A DNA stretch of 64,000 nt from Neoechinorhynchus agilis. Lineage: Eukaryota > Acanthocephala. The notes under the pieces are model-generated. The model saw nothing but the letters and a program-made list of their open reading frames with translations. It was not told the DNA's origin and searched no databases. Made by a program: the position numbers and the translations under genes. Position 1 is the first letter of the stretch; every line of letters begins with the position of its first letter. The DNA is taken from positions 19,282,001 through 19,346,000 of the forward strand of contig CM121341.1 of NCBI GenBank assembly GCA_051530055.1, in the 5' to 3' direction. This document shows, one piece after another, positions 22,601-34,541 of the stretch.

Positions 22601-24360
22601 GCCGCCTGCGTCGATACACTAGTTGGCAAGCTCGGGCAGGACAACAGAGGCATAGACCTGGGAATAGGCAGGATATCGCATCTAATTTACGCTGACGACA
22701 TGCTAATTATGGCAAACAACACAGAGCAACTGAACCATACGATAGGCCTCATAGTCGACCTCCTGGGCTCAATGGGACTGTCGTTGGGCGCGCAGAAATG
22801 CGCATCCTACACCCAATACTTCAGGAATGGCAAAATGGTGATCGAGCATCGCCCTAGTGTTAAGGTGGGAACGGATTCGATAAACACCATACTAGACGGC
22901 GATCCAGTCAAGTACTTGGGCGGTACGCCATTCAGGGACACCGATCTTCCATCTATGAAGAGGGCCATCGACGGTCTCTTTAGTGCTACGAGACAAACCG
23001 GCCTCAGCCCTACTCAATCGGCACACTTAATAAATGACTTTGGCCTACCAAGCGTACTTTTTAGGCTCCAAGCGGCGCATGATGTTTCATGGACGAGCCT
23101 AACATATTTAGAGCAGCACTGGAGAGTCCGCTTGAAGAGGCTACTTTTCCTACCTCACTATTTGAACGACGGGGCAGTGTTCCTTCCAATTTCTAGAGGG
23201 GGACTTGGATTCAGATCCATCCTGCTCTCTGTTATCGATTCGAGACGCATAGCCCTACGAGAGATGGCGAATCGTTCTAACGTGTTGAATAGGCTGGTAA
23301 GCGAATCTAACGACTATAAGAAGCTTGCGGAAGCATATAAGACCATGGATCTAGAAGGAGAGAACTTCCCCCCGTTTAAGGACGCCTTCATTTCCAAATG
23401 GTTGAACCAATGGAGCGCGGCAACTACCCAATCAATGGGGAGTGCATGCTTCCGCGACGGAAATTTCGACCAAGGATCATTAAGTTTTCGATACCGGCAG
23501 GACCGTCATCAGTCTTATGTAGAAAACGTAAAACTTCGCTTCCAATTACTTGAGGTGGGAACCGTCTTAAACCGAATCGACAAGGAGAGAACCGTGGCCT
23601 GTCGACATTGCAGCTGCCCCCGTGAAACGCTCCTGCACGCCATTTGTGAGTGCGACAGAATAACAGGACCTATGATAAAAAGACACGACGCGATCCAAAG
23701 GCGTTTTGTATGGGCCCTACGAAAGAAGCACGGCGAGCAACTCCAAATCTTTGATACCAACCGATATCACAGCAACGAAAACAAACTAATGAAGCCGGAC
23801 TTAGTGATTTACGACAAAAGAAAGACCGAGGCAAAAATTATAGACTTAGCGGTTTATTACGAAACATCAAGCGACCGCGCAGAGCAGGTAATGAAGGCTA
23901 AGGAAGACAAGTACAAGACAATAATCCCGAAGGTTGCTGCCCAATTCCAAATACCGAACCACAGTGTAGCAACTCTCGGAATCGCGGTCGGTGCACGTGG
24001 AACTTACAGCCGAAGCCTAATTGATAGGCTAGGATCGGTTTGTCTGGGGAAAAACACTGCAAAGAATATGGCCCAAACCGCAGCATCAAAAAGCGTCATG
24101 GTGTATCACTCGTTCACGGGCAGGAAATGGCTGCCCCGGGAACGTCACATCTCGAGAGAATAACGTTGCTAGGAAGAGAAGCAGATACCAATACAACATT
24201 AACGGCCAAGCTATTCAACACAGCCAATATTACTCAAGTCTACTCAATCAGAATATTTCTGCAATCAAAGAAATCTAATTCCGTACATCCATTTGACTGA
24301 CACCCGTGAAATAGTAACCTCTGTATACACATATTTACGCAATAAATGAGTCTCAAACCT
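19629..24360 (+). mobile_element. R2-clade site-specific non-LTR retrotransposon in 28S rDNA
   Basis: Begins at the break in 28S (19629) with a 5' UTR of about 486 nt, then one long polyprotein frame (20115-24163) and a short 3' UTR. The 3' end is not resolved: no 28S sequence resumes, and by about 24400 the DNA is AT-rich flank of the UTP20 gene. The domain order (N-terminal zinc fingers, RT, Cys-His motif, PD-D endonuclease) is that of the R2 clade, whose members insert into rRNA genes by target-primed reverse transcription. The coding part is visibly richer in GC than neighbouring host genes. Confidence 0.88.
20115..24163 (+). CDS. R2-like polyprotein: zinc fingers, reverse transcriptase, restriction-like endonuclease
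   Basis: Largely open, with one frame change near 20360. The first frame (from ATG 20115) has a C2H2 finger CPLCPFQ...HLLVVH and the start of a second, WSCQVC. The main frame (20303 onward, up to 1286 aa) has two more Cys/His clusters, CPACGVC...H...H and CGGCGVEA...H. RT motifs follow: WRPITMSS (about residue 630), AVLDIKSAFD (about 694), GVKQGDPLSPFLF (about 752) and IYADDMLIM (about 795). At about residue 1100 is the Cys-His motif CRHCSCPRETLLHAICEC. At about 1163, KPDLVIY...KIID is the PD-x14-D nuclease core. Every catalytic residue I can check is present, so only the frame change argues against activity; it could be real or a sequencing error. Confidence 0.87.
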
Positions 24361-24684
24361 CTAAATAATAATTCGGTACCTTACATATCGGAATTTTTTT
24401 AATTTATTGATGCTTTTGCGTTGATGGTTGGAGTATGCAATTCTTTCGCCTGTGTTATTATTTACATATAGACAAATTCTTGTTGGTGTATATTTTCAAG
24501 AGTGAAATTTTGGCCTACGATATGGATTGATTGGGTTTTTCGCGTGTTTATAAGTCTCAAACTTGGTGAATTTAGACTTCTAATTATTTACAAATTTTGC
24601 TTCATAATCAATCACATTACCTATAATTGAGTGGTCCTCATTTTTTCACTACTCTTTTTCAGACGGGACAATTCAAATCTTTAT
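24164..24684. other. R element 3' UTR and UTP20 5' flank
   Basis: The first 200 or so bases probably belong to the R element 3' UTR; AATAAA at about 24340. The rest is AT-rich host flank. A strong 3' splice-site-like tract TTTTTCACTACTCTTTTTCAG ends at 24662, just before the UTP20 start, and could be an intron acceptor or a trans-splice site. Confidence 0.45.
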
Positions 24685-27600
24685 ATGGTCGTAAGTGCGA
24701 AAAACCGTCGTTTTAAGTTTCGCTCGTTAGCTCAGCGTCTATCCTCTATTACCGTGAAACCTCTGAGGGAAAATCGCGATGCTCCATCTTCTTTGTGTGA
24801 AAGTAGATTTTATACTCGACTACTTGAACTCGCCACCGTCGATCAAAGCCGTGAATTTAAACAATTTTTGAACCAACATCGAGATGGCTATAACACTTTA
24901 AAGCAGGTTCTTAACAACGGTGCGAAACTAGTCGATGATATATTGGTTGCAATCAGTAATTTGAACAACTATCTTGCCGTACGCTCACTATGCTCACTTT
25001 TGAACGCACTGGTGATTGATATTCAACAGGAATTCGAGGTTGACGATTTTGAGCGAATGTTTACGCTATTCGCCAGTTTGATTGACCAGGAACACCAAAA
25101 TGAACCCCTTGTTATTGAGACTTTGTTCAACTGCATGGCCGGTATATTTTCAGTCAGGAAAGATGTTACCGAAAAGGGCTGGATTGAACGTGTGTTGGAC
25201 GCGTTTATTTCAGCGTTTTGGAAACCGCGTCGACATTCCAGTACAATTCAAAGACTGTCATGTGAAGCGTTTGCAGTTTTGCTACGAAAACATAAATACC
25301 CAGCAACCCTCGTGAAGAAGTTGAGAAGAAGACTGAGAAATGGAAAATGGAGCGCTATAATGGTATTTGAAATAATAAAGAACGTTAACGGATCCATAAG
25401 AACAGCCCAGCCAAACTCGCTTAAATTAATCGATTTCGTTCTTGATACTTGTAGCTCATCGATGGCATCAGTGTTTATTTCTCTTTGTATTAATCACACA
25501 GTTACAAATGATCTGGCGTTACATTCGGTGATTGAGAGAATTACTTTATTTCTCAGTCAATGCAAGGAAAGAGGAGAAAGTGTTCTGAATGCTGTATCAC
25601 AACTAAACCCACAATATCTCTCCAATCCTAAAATTCGAGGCCTTGTAGAGTCTTGTGTTTTTTACATTGAACGGAGTACACCTCAAACTAATAGTAGTAC
25701 CATCGTTCAGTTCATCTCAATGTGTTTGATTAATAATGATTGGATTAAGCCATTTCACAGTCGGTTGATGGGATTCATTGGACGCTTATGCGATGTTGGA
25801 AATCACGACCTTGCTATAGCAATCCTTCGAAAATTGTCATTTTCTAGTGATGAAATGTTCCGGAAAATCACCCATCTATTAAATCGTTCAAGTTTTCAAG
25901 ATCAATTGATCGATTGCGTTTCTGATCACGCTCTTCGAACATCGACCGCTTCTATGGTTCCATATTTAAATGCGGGCATGGATTTGGGAAAATTACATAA
26001 GCCTATTGAAGTCAAATCAATCGACCATTGGTTTCAAATTGTTGCTTGTTTTCCGTTTGAAATCGAGCGCCCAGACTTTTCCACGAATTCTGACTGGAAA
26101 GTGTTAGATCAGCTTGGAATCTTGCTGTTCATTGAAGCAAATTCCGAATGTAGTGTGAACGAATTCATTGCCCAACTTAGTGGTCCATTTAGACTTAAGG
26201 CACTTAAGCTCGCTAATGATAAGAATGAAGAAATTGATTTTAATAAGAACCGGGAACTTATACTGAAGCACGTTCAATCACCCTGTCATATGGATCGCTT
26301 GTTGTCATTGGAGCTCTTAAATATGTTCGAACCGAGTGTCGTGGTCGAGCGATGTTTACTTTGTGAAATGACTCCATGCGACCTACAGAATGATCGCAAA
26401 AAGCAGTCTTTTATCACAAATCTGCATAGCGAGTTTGTAAGAGATTATGACAAAGATGGAATAGCTATAAGATACCTTTTGGGTGCTCTGACTGAAAATT
26501 ATACGAGATTGTGGGATCCAATAATCACGACTCTGCGAACATACAAATCGAACGAGCTACTTTGGTGTTTGATCTTCAACGAGCTTACCACTTTTGTATT
26601 TGAAGATTTTTATGTCAGCAGAGTGGGAAGTGGATTCGCCCATCGTGTGTTGGAGAATTTTGATATGACTAGATCTAATGGTCGTCGTGCTGACAAGGAT
26701 TCGTATTTGTTTAATCTTTGGAAATTAATTGATGGAATTCTGGAAATATCCGAACAAAACATGCATAGAGTAATAACCATATCTTTAAAGTGGATCGAAG
26801 AAAACCGTGAATCAAATTTGATTCCTCTTCAGTTAGGTATTATTACAAGATTTCCGAAACGAACCTTGGTATGCTACCCGTTCATCAATCCTTTAACTGA
26901 TTTGATCAAGTCTCACAGTCATCAAATTTCTCTGTCGGCCTCTAAATTGTTGTTAACTCGAATACTATCTATTCACAAATCCATTTCCGACATTTACCTG
27001 TCACTTTTCGAGCCGAATCTAAAATGGAATCTACAAAAGTTAACGCAGAACATGGACTTAAATCGTTTGCATGTGAAATCTCTTATTAACATTTTAATCG
27101 GCAGACTTAACAATCGTAATCAAAGACCTATCATTCGATGCTTAGTGAATCTCGGTGACCAGTTCGTGGAATATTTTATTGATGCGACAATCGAAGATGA
27201 AAATACAAGTAGTGTCTGCGTTCCAATACTGCATCGCTCATTTAAGCTGCTTTCACATTTGATTGCCGAAATCAACAGTAATCGTTGTAGTAAAGAGTTG
27301 AGAACTCTGGTATTAGATAAAATTCTGTTATTGTCAGTCCCACTCAATGTACGTGCTGATCAATCTTCTCAAATCAAGCAACTTCAAAGAGTGTCTCTAA
27401 AATGTATAACGAGATTTGTCAACAAACTACCGCAGTATGTGTTTAAGGAGAAGCATTTAGATAATCTCTTGGAAATACTAAATTGTAAATTCGCAAAGAA
27501 ACTCCAAAAATGCCTCGTATCATTGCTCACTGCCATCAGTGAATCAATTAATTGCATGCGGGTTTTTAATATGAGGCTTGGTTGTCAAACGTGTCTCATT

Positions 27601-30600
27601 GATTTGGTATCCGACAGATTGGGTGAAAACGATAGATTAATTTGCTGCCTGCTTAATTACGTTCAAAACAATCCTGATATTAATTCCTCTCTTAATTTGG
27701 ACAAATTGATACGTTCCGTTGATCAGAAGTTGATAGAATTATCATCGGGTCGGATGAACCGGGAAAGACGAAACTTATGTGAGCGTTTGATTGACCTCCT
27801 TTTTCAATTTCAGGAATTCATAAACTCACATGAATATCGGCAAGTGCTTGTTAACCATATAGTGCACCTATTAAAGCATCATCGATACTTGACCGAAAAT
27901 GCAGTATCGTCCCTTCTGGCATTATTGAAAGGCAATGTCACGGACAATGACGATTTTCTAAAGCTGATACGACATTTGTCTCCGCTACTAAGCGAACTGA
28001 AAACACCTAATACAAGAATTGAATTGTTTAGCCTCTTGGCCGTTCTGTGTCCAAATGAGGATATGGTTAAAACCGTTGCGGATCTTGAAGCACTACGAGC
28101 TGATCGAATTGATGAAATCGATTTTGAGAAACGCTTGAGCGCTCATAAACGAATACGGCGTGACCTTTACCAATCCAATTCGTTGGACAAATCATTTCTT
28201 TACATATTAACACATTGTCTTCATGGTCAACTTCACAGCCCCGAAATTAGCATCCGTACACTAACTATGGAATCACTAACGAGTCTTGTAAATGTTCTTC
28301 TCAATCAACCCGATCTTTTATCCCGCCTAATCGGAGAGATACGAACGGGAATCAAAGCAAAAGAAGACTCGACGCATTTTGCCTACATCAAGATTGTTCG
28401 TGTTCTTGTTAAACATTCCCTAGCCGACCAAACCAAATTCCCTGCCTGGATCATTAGTTTGCAAATCCTACTGAACGAAGATATAGAAATGGACTTTTTT
28501 GAGAATATCACCCACATTCAGTTACATAGACGCTTACGTGCTCTTAATGTTCTATCAAACAAGCTAAATGATTTAAACGATCGATCTATCGCCTACTTTG
28601 CTAAACCTATAATTAGCTTTTGCATCAAAAATGCATCTCTTCAAGAAAAAGCAGTCGACGTTTTTGGTCAGGCGATTGCTCATTTACCATGGAGCTTTCA
28701 ACGTCGAACACTAATGGGAATTATGAAAACGGAAGTCGCAACAGATTCCCTAAACAACCAAATCCTATTTAGCATTGCTCGAAATCTAAATGTGTCTGAT
28801 AAAAGTGATGACTTAGTCATAAAGCGGCTAATCGCTCTACTTTATAAATTGATTTTCGAGCGACCACAAATTGACAATAACGCCCGTCTGCGACCCTCTC
28901 TTGCTCTCACTCTAGTACGCTTACTCACCCAATTTCCGGACCGACAAGTGTTTGACTCGAATATTACAATGATAGTGCTGCGACTGATTGAACTTTTAAA
29001 ATCGCGTATATTTCAAGTAAGAAAACGAGCTCGAAATTGTCTAGAGCAGATTGCACTTCAACTTCAAAGTCCACAAACTGTTCGTTATGTAATTAGTGAG
29101 CTTGGATGCAATCTTACACGGGGTTACGAACGGCATGTTCTCGTCTATACTGTCAATGCCCTCATGCAATCATCAGCGGTGTTTCTGAAACCAGGGGATC
29201 TAGATGAATGCTTAGAAACAATTGTTTCCCTCAGAATGTCATTTCTTGCTTACGTACAAAATGAGAAATTCCTACTCACTCTTATCATGATTTGCGACGA
29301 GCAATAATCTCATAATTCTGGAAGTGGCTGAACTTGGGCTTTTTAGTGCCGTAATCACAATTTTTATTTGCGGTTCGTAGTTTCGATAGGTCTTATCATT
29401 TTGCTTTTGTTATATACCTTAGTTGCTTTTTTTTGCATTTTGTCAATAAATTTATTTTCGCTGGGAAACAATTGCACTAGACGCTTTGTTTTCCATGTTT
29501 AATTCTGAATTATTTGGAAATGAAGAAGAGAAACGAGCATTAAGGAAAAAAGTCGACGAGGCTGGAATTACGGCCAGTTATCGTGGTTATGGCCTTCTTG
29601 CTCGTTTTGTGAGTGCATCAAAAGTGATGAGTTTCTTTGAAACTGGGTTAAAAGATCAAGTTATACGTGCTAATCATCTTAATGTGATTACTCAATGCCT
29701 CTTTGCAGTTCGATCAGGTTTAATGACAAACGAATCATTGGACTTACATACCCTTTTGTTGGTTGTTAACGGAGTGGCACAAATGGCTCTACCACATTGT
29801 ATTCCTTCTACTGAATCATCAGAGAATTCAGTTTCGATGCCAAATACTTATCAAGATAGCCATATTATTCCAGACGAACCGCGACGACAAGGAAAAATAA
29901 CATCTTCACCAAAAACGGGTGCTTTTGTATTTTTGTCATTTTCACTTCATCTACTTCATAAAATCACAAGAAAGTTTCCCGTTAATAACAATCGATCGAT
30001 CGACCCGCTTATTGACAATGTTGTTGTTAAAAGTCTCTATTGCCGCAATACTGACGTCCTTACAAAATCGCTCCAATGCCTTAACCGACTTGTACCTTTC
30101 TCAGTTCGTTCACCCGACAATTTTAATCTTCTTATTGAACGCGTAATCAACATAATTGATAGAAATATTAGTTCAACTGCTACACTGCTGCCCTCTGCTT
30201 TTAAGCTTCTATCTACACTTCTTCAATATACTGAATCAATCGGACTGGAATTGAGTAATCGTTTGCTAACATACGTCGAATTGCAAGTTTTCAAGGACGG
30301 AGGAGGCGATGCGAGTGCTCTAATTCTTCTCAGATCAATTCTAAAGCAACATCTCGTACCTACGGACATTCATAAATTTATTAGGAGGTTCATAGAGCAG
30401 GTCATAAGACATGGATCGCAATTTTCGTCATCGTTCCAGCAGATTGCGAAAATAATGGGCACTTATTTGAAAAGCTACGAACTTCGGATTGGCGATGTCG
30501 AACAACTTGTGGTTTTTCTGGGACCTAATTTGCATTATGATGACATTAAAGGACGTGAGGTGACTTGTGACATGTTGTCTGCGTTGATTGGTTCGTTGCC

Positions 30601-31798
30601 GGTGGTGACAGTCAATCGATTGATGCCGGCACTTACCACCGCACTCCTGACATCGATGTTTAACGAAACGCGATCTGAAGGTTTCTTGCGTTTACGAACG
30701 TTACTGAAATCACTTTTGACGAGAGTAGATGTACCTAATCGGCAAAGTCAATTTGATCGGTTTGTAAACTGTATCGAGATCGAATCGAAGGTACAGCTAA
30801 GAATTACATCGATACAGGCATTGTCAGTCGCATTGGAAGTGGACTTTGATCTTTTAAAGCATCACTTCCTTCTAATTTTTAAATCCATCTACACGGACTT
30901 TTGTCACCTTCAAGATATATTAAATTCTAAGCCAATTAACGACGATTTGCGATTAAAACATTTTAGTGAACAACCGGATGTTATAAAGAATCAATACACA
31001 TTTTATGCAGTGTCTCTAATATTAGACGTAATTAAAGGTTCTAGTGGAGTCTCGGATTTGTTAGATAGCGCTTGGAATTGCATTGTTCATGGATACATAC
31101 TTCGTCAAACGGATGTAGGAATTCGACTGAAGTCATGCGACCTTGTCAATGAATGTCTGTTACGGCGCGGGTCGATTAACCCAAAGGATTTCCGACTTTT
31201 AGTTCGTTTACATTGCCAAATGCTCAGGAGTACCAAAAGTGTTCAAGTCACTGATCACATCACTAGAAATATGTTTCACCTGACACGATCTGTGATCGAT
31301 AAGGAAACGTACGGTCCGGACGAGGTCCGATTTGTTGCGGCTAGAATGCGTCGAGAAGGTGATTTCGAGGCAGCGCACAATCTCGGGTCTTGTACTTCAA
31401 GACAAGCGGCCCTTAAGTTCTTTGCATCTTTGACAATTCTTCTTAAACGAGAACAATTCCACAAAAGCCTGTCTAATATTATCGTTCCTCTCATTCAGAG
31501 AGAATTTGGAAAGGACGACAATCAACTAAAAGATCTTGCGATGGAAACATGGTCAACTATTGAAGGAATGTATGGAGAAGAGGCTCATTTACTCGTGGAA
31601 GTTTATAACAAGAGTAAAAAGGTGAGGTCAGAACGAAAAATTAAAAGAAAAGAGAGATTGGCCATAACAAAAGTCCGAGAACCCGTCTTAGCCGCAGAAA
31701 GGAAAATAACACGACGAAAAGAAAAAGGACGAAGAAAAGCTGACCGCAAATTAAGGTACAGTACAAAAAAGTATTTGGTTTATTTTTTAATGTCTTAG
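24685..31798 (+). CDS. UTP20: UTP20, small-subunit processome HEAT-repeat protein
   Basis: Nucleolar scaffold for early pre-rRNA cleavage and 18S maturation. Two long open blocks, 24685-about 29229 and about 29495-31798, total roughly 2280 aa; the human protein is 2785. The N-terminal KNRRFKFRSLAQRLSSI resembles the animal start RFLTFAERL. Helical HEAT-type repeats fill most of the length. The late family blocks RGYERHVLVYTVNALM, KPGDLDECLETIVS and MFNSELFGNEEEKRALRK are clear. The C-terminal tail is very basic (about 31610-31760), as in orthologues. The start was chosen as the first ATG after the splice-like tract at 24662. The break between blocks has no convincing GT-AG pair. A GTACAG donor at about 31756 leaves the last residues uncertain. 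Confidence 0.88.
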
Positions 31799-31920
31799 TG
31801 GCGCGTGGGGTTTGGTTGACCTTTATTAAAAGAACGGCTAGAAAATCGTGTTTTTGGCTGCCAATTGATTAAAAATCACGATCTTGAATAATGCCACACA
31901 GTTATAATTTTTGTCTTTAG

Positions 31921-32135
31921 CAGCGCGCTCACCCATCTCACGATTAAATGCGGAGAAGGTTTAAATTGTTTGAGAGCCAATGACGGTCCTCTAAAGGTCA
32001 GCATTATGTGTGTTGCGTCCAAGCAGGCCGTGCCAATCGATCGCAATTTAGTTTACGAAGACGGCGCCTTGATTGCAATTGACAGACCGTCCATGAGGTT
32101 CATGCAACTGAAAATTTAATTTAGCGCATAGAATA
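31921..32135 (+). pseudogene. Fragment resembling an RluA-type pseudouridine synthase
   Basis: A 65-codon open stretch after a TTTGTCTTTAG acceptor-like site contains ASKQAVPIDRNLVYEDGALI followed by AIDRPSM. This matches the block that opens the catalytic domain of RluA/RPUSD enzymes (usual form HRHExPV...I.YEDD.L.VVDKPS). The next family residues (VHATENL) appear one frame off, and no catalytic RLD motif follows, so it looks like a broken fragment. Alternatively it is the last exon of UTP20, since the frame would close if the donor at 31756 were used; the similarity favours the first reading only weakly. Confidence 0.35.
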
Positions 32136-32405
32136 AATGCGTGAATTATGGATCTGATATTGGATTTTAAATGACTTCGAGTGAAGCTCTTTGTTTTCCT
32201 CCAGAACGTGGATAAAAAGTGGAAATTTCTACTTTTGCACCATTTTGAGTGTCGTACGGCTATAACGGAGGAACAATCGAGTGTATAGACCACGTCCTAA
32301 AAATTAAAAGGATCGAATGATCAAAGAAGAAATTTAAAGGTATGCATGAAATTGCGATGCTTTGTCCCGCTATTCAAGCTCAGAATGTTTACACTTTTCT
32401 TTATG
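32136..32405. other. Intergenic
   Basis: Short AT-rich 3' flank of the ATRIP-like gene. Nothing recognised. Confidence 0.5.
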
Positions 32406-34025
32406 CTAACCGATTGCTATTTTTCTTTTCCTTGGTCTCATTGCTAACAATTTACATGTCTGATAAATGTAGACACATTCTGTCAAGTGCAGGAGACCGG
32501 TGACCTGCTGTGTAGCAATCGGATATTTCATCACCACTTCGATCAACTTTTCCAAATGCATTAAGAGTCCGCGGTTCAAGATTTTCATCATATTACGACA
32601 GTACATCATTCCCCTTAAAAGTCCAAAACTGGAACGAACGAGTCCTCGGAGGACGAGGACAAGATGATGGACAGTTACAAAGTAAACCGGATGATTCCTG
32701 ATACCATTGAATCTTACATGAGCTTGTGTGCAGCTTCTGGAGTATAAGGAGCACGCGAAATCCGTTAATCCATCACTTGTTGTGATTTTATAGATCATGT
32801 CAATGGATTGTGTTATGAGTACCACGAGGCAGTTGCATTTAGCAGTACATTTGGATGATTGCTCATAAGCCATGCGATGAGGTGATGATATTCGTATTTT
32901 GTCTGGATTAAATAGTACGTGACAAATCAGAGTGAGAATATACTGTGCGATTTCTAGTCTATGTTTTGGATCAATTTTTTGATTTAAAACAGAACTTCTC
33001 CATTTAGATATACGATAGCCGATACATTGCACTGATGATTGCGATTGAGAACAGCAAAGTAGCGAGAAGGGGATAGGAGATGGGATGTACGTAAGTGAGC
33101 GTATCACTGATCGAAGTATGAGACATTGATTGCAAGGTCGAGAGAATATTTCGTCACATTTTGCAAATATTTTCCTTTTCAATTCTATATCTTCTCTTTC
33201 GTTGCTTCCTAATCCAACCCAACACTCGGTAGCACAATCAATAAGTAAACAAACCAATTCAGTATCTAAACCAATACTGTCTTTATCTAACACGATTAGC
33301 TGATCGATAGCAATATCAAGAAATTGAAGGCCAAGCAGAACAATCGCATGTCGTATTGACGAATCACCACTACGAAACTTTCGATGTTTCCTGCAAAAAC
33401 ATTCCACGGACTTCACCAAATACTTGAAGGCATCTATCGAATCTTTAGAATTGTGACTTTGACAGAAATATTTACCTACACAATCTCTAACAGCTTGGCA
33501 CTTCTTAAGCATGGCAGCAGTGTTGAAGGTTCTTAAATTTAGCTTATTTATTGCATTTATGACTGTCATCGTAGTAACATCATCGTTGGTATCCGAATCT
33601 AAGTCATATTTGATTTCGTCATTGTTACAATTGGGTTTCTTAAGAAATTCATCAAAATACGTCTGCATTAAGGCTTTCGTACGTCGATTTGAATTAAAAT
33701 GACGTGGCTCATTTTGTGGCAAACCAGCCTCCTGGACCTTGAGTTTTCTTTGAAGTCTAATCACCTCTCTTTCCAACGCATCGTTTTGACTGCAAAGCAA
33801 ATTCACCGACTGAGAAGTCAAGAAGGAGCTCTGTTGCTCGATGTGCTTATTAACGAGTAAGCGATTCGAATTTTCATCGTAATTGCCATTTTCAATGGCC
33901 TGGGAAATAAATGCAAGAACCGCGTCGTCAACAAAATTTGGATCGTTAGCAAAAGGATCATCGGGCGAATCATTAGCAGGACGCTTCGAGGGCGGACCCT
34001 TTAAGGGTTGTTGAAGGCCGGACAT
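32406..34025 (-). CDS. ATRIP: ATRIP-like checkpoint protein
   Basis: Single open frame, 539 aa. Its first 45 residues line up with vertebrate ATRIP: PPSKRPAN, then DDPF, then an acidic-hydrophobic stretch NFVDDAVLAFISQAIE in place of the human DFTADDLEELDTLASQAL. That segment is the RPA70-binding checkpoint recruitment motif, followed by the ATR-binding coiled coil; here residues about 78-100 (LLCSQNDALEREVIRLQRKL) are predicted coiled coil. The remaining helical body is strongly diverged, as expected for this family. ATRIP brings ATR kinase to RPA-coated single-stranded DNA. The call rests mainly on the N-terminus. Confidence 0.68.
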   Translation of the reverse strand: MSGLQQPLKGPPSKRPANDSPDDPFANDPNFVDDAVLAFISQAIENGNYDENSNRLLVNKHIEQQSSFLTSQSVNLLCSQNDALEREVIRLQRKLKVQEAGLPQNEPRHFNSNRRTKALMQTYFDEFLKKPNCNNDEIKYDLDSDTNDDVTTMTVINAINKLNLRTFNTAAMLKKCQAVRDCVGKYFCQSHNSKDSIDAFKYLVKSVECFCRKHRKFRSGDSSIRHAIVLLGLQFLDIAIDQLIVLDKDSIGLDTELVCLLIDCATECWVGLGSNEREDIELKRKIFAKCDEIFSRPCNQCLILRSVIRSLTYIPSPIPFSLLCCSQSQSSVQCIGYRISKWRSSVLNQKIDPKHRLEIAQYILTLICHVLFNPDKIRISSPHRMAYEQSSKCTAKCNCLVVLITQSIDMIYKITTSDGLTDFACSLYSRSCTQAHVRFNGIRNHPVYFVTVHHLVLVLRGLVRSSFGLLRGMMYCRNMMKILNRGLLMHLEKLIEVVMKYPIATQQVTGLLHLTECVYIYQTCKLLAMRPRKRKIAIG

Positions 34026-34541
34026 CTCCTACGTCTACAATTTTAAAAATTTGTACTTGAAAAAAAAGCGGATTTTTTTCTAAAACGAACACGGCGTCTC
34101 TCGTAGTTTGGAACGTATGAACCCTTACCGTAAAATTTGCGTTCAAGAAACACACGAAAAATGCCATTTAAGGTAAAAATAAGCCCTAATGCTCATGTCG
34201 CCTCAACGGTTTTGCTCGATGACCTTTTAAGGTAGTCAGACAAACCAAGCAACCACAGAAGAAATTTGTGGATACATTGGAAAAATTTAAATCCTTAACT
34301 GTTATTAGCAGTAAAACGTTGGCAATTAGAGATTCCAAACGATGATCAGCTACTTGTTCGATTATTTGTCATGAAATGTAAACGAATGATTGGATAATTT
34401 TAACAATTTATCTTAATCTCTTACGAAGAACTGTGATTTTGTGACTCGATCGAATCGATTATCTCTTAACGGACATTTTCCAAAAAAAACACTCGGAAAA
34501 TCTGGATTTTTTGTACTAGACTCAAAGCACGCATTCTCATT
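34026..34541. other. Intergenic
   Basis: AT-rich, between two minus-strand genes; promoter region of the ATRIP-like gene. No gene or repeat seen. Confidence 0.5.
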
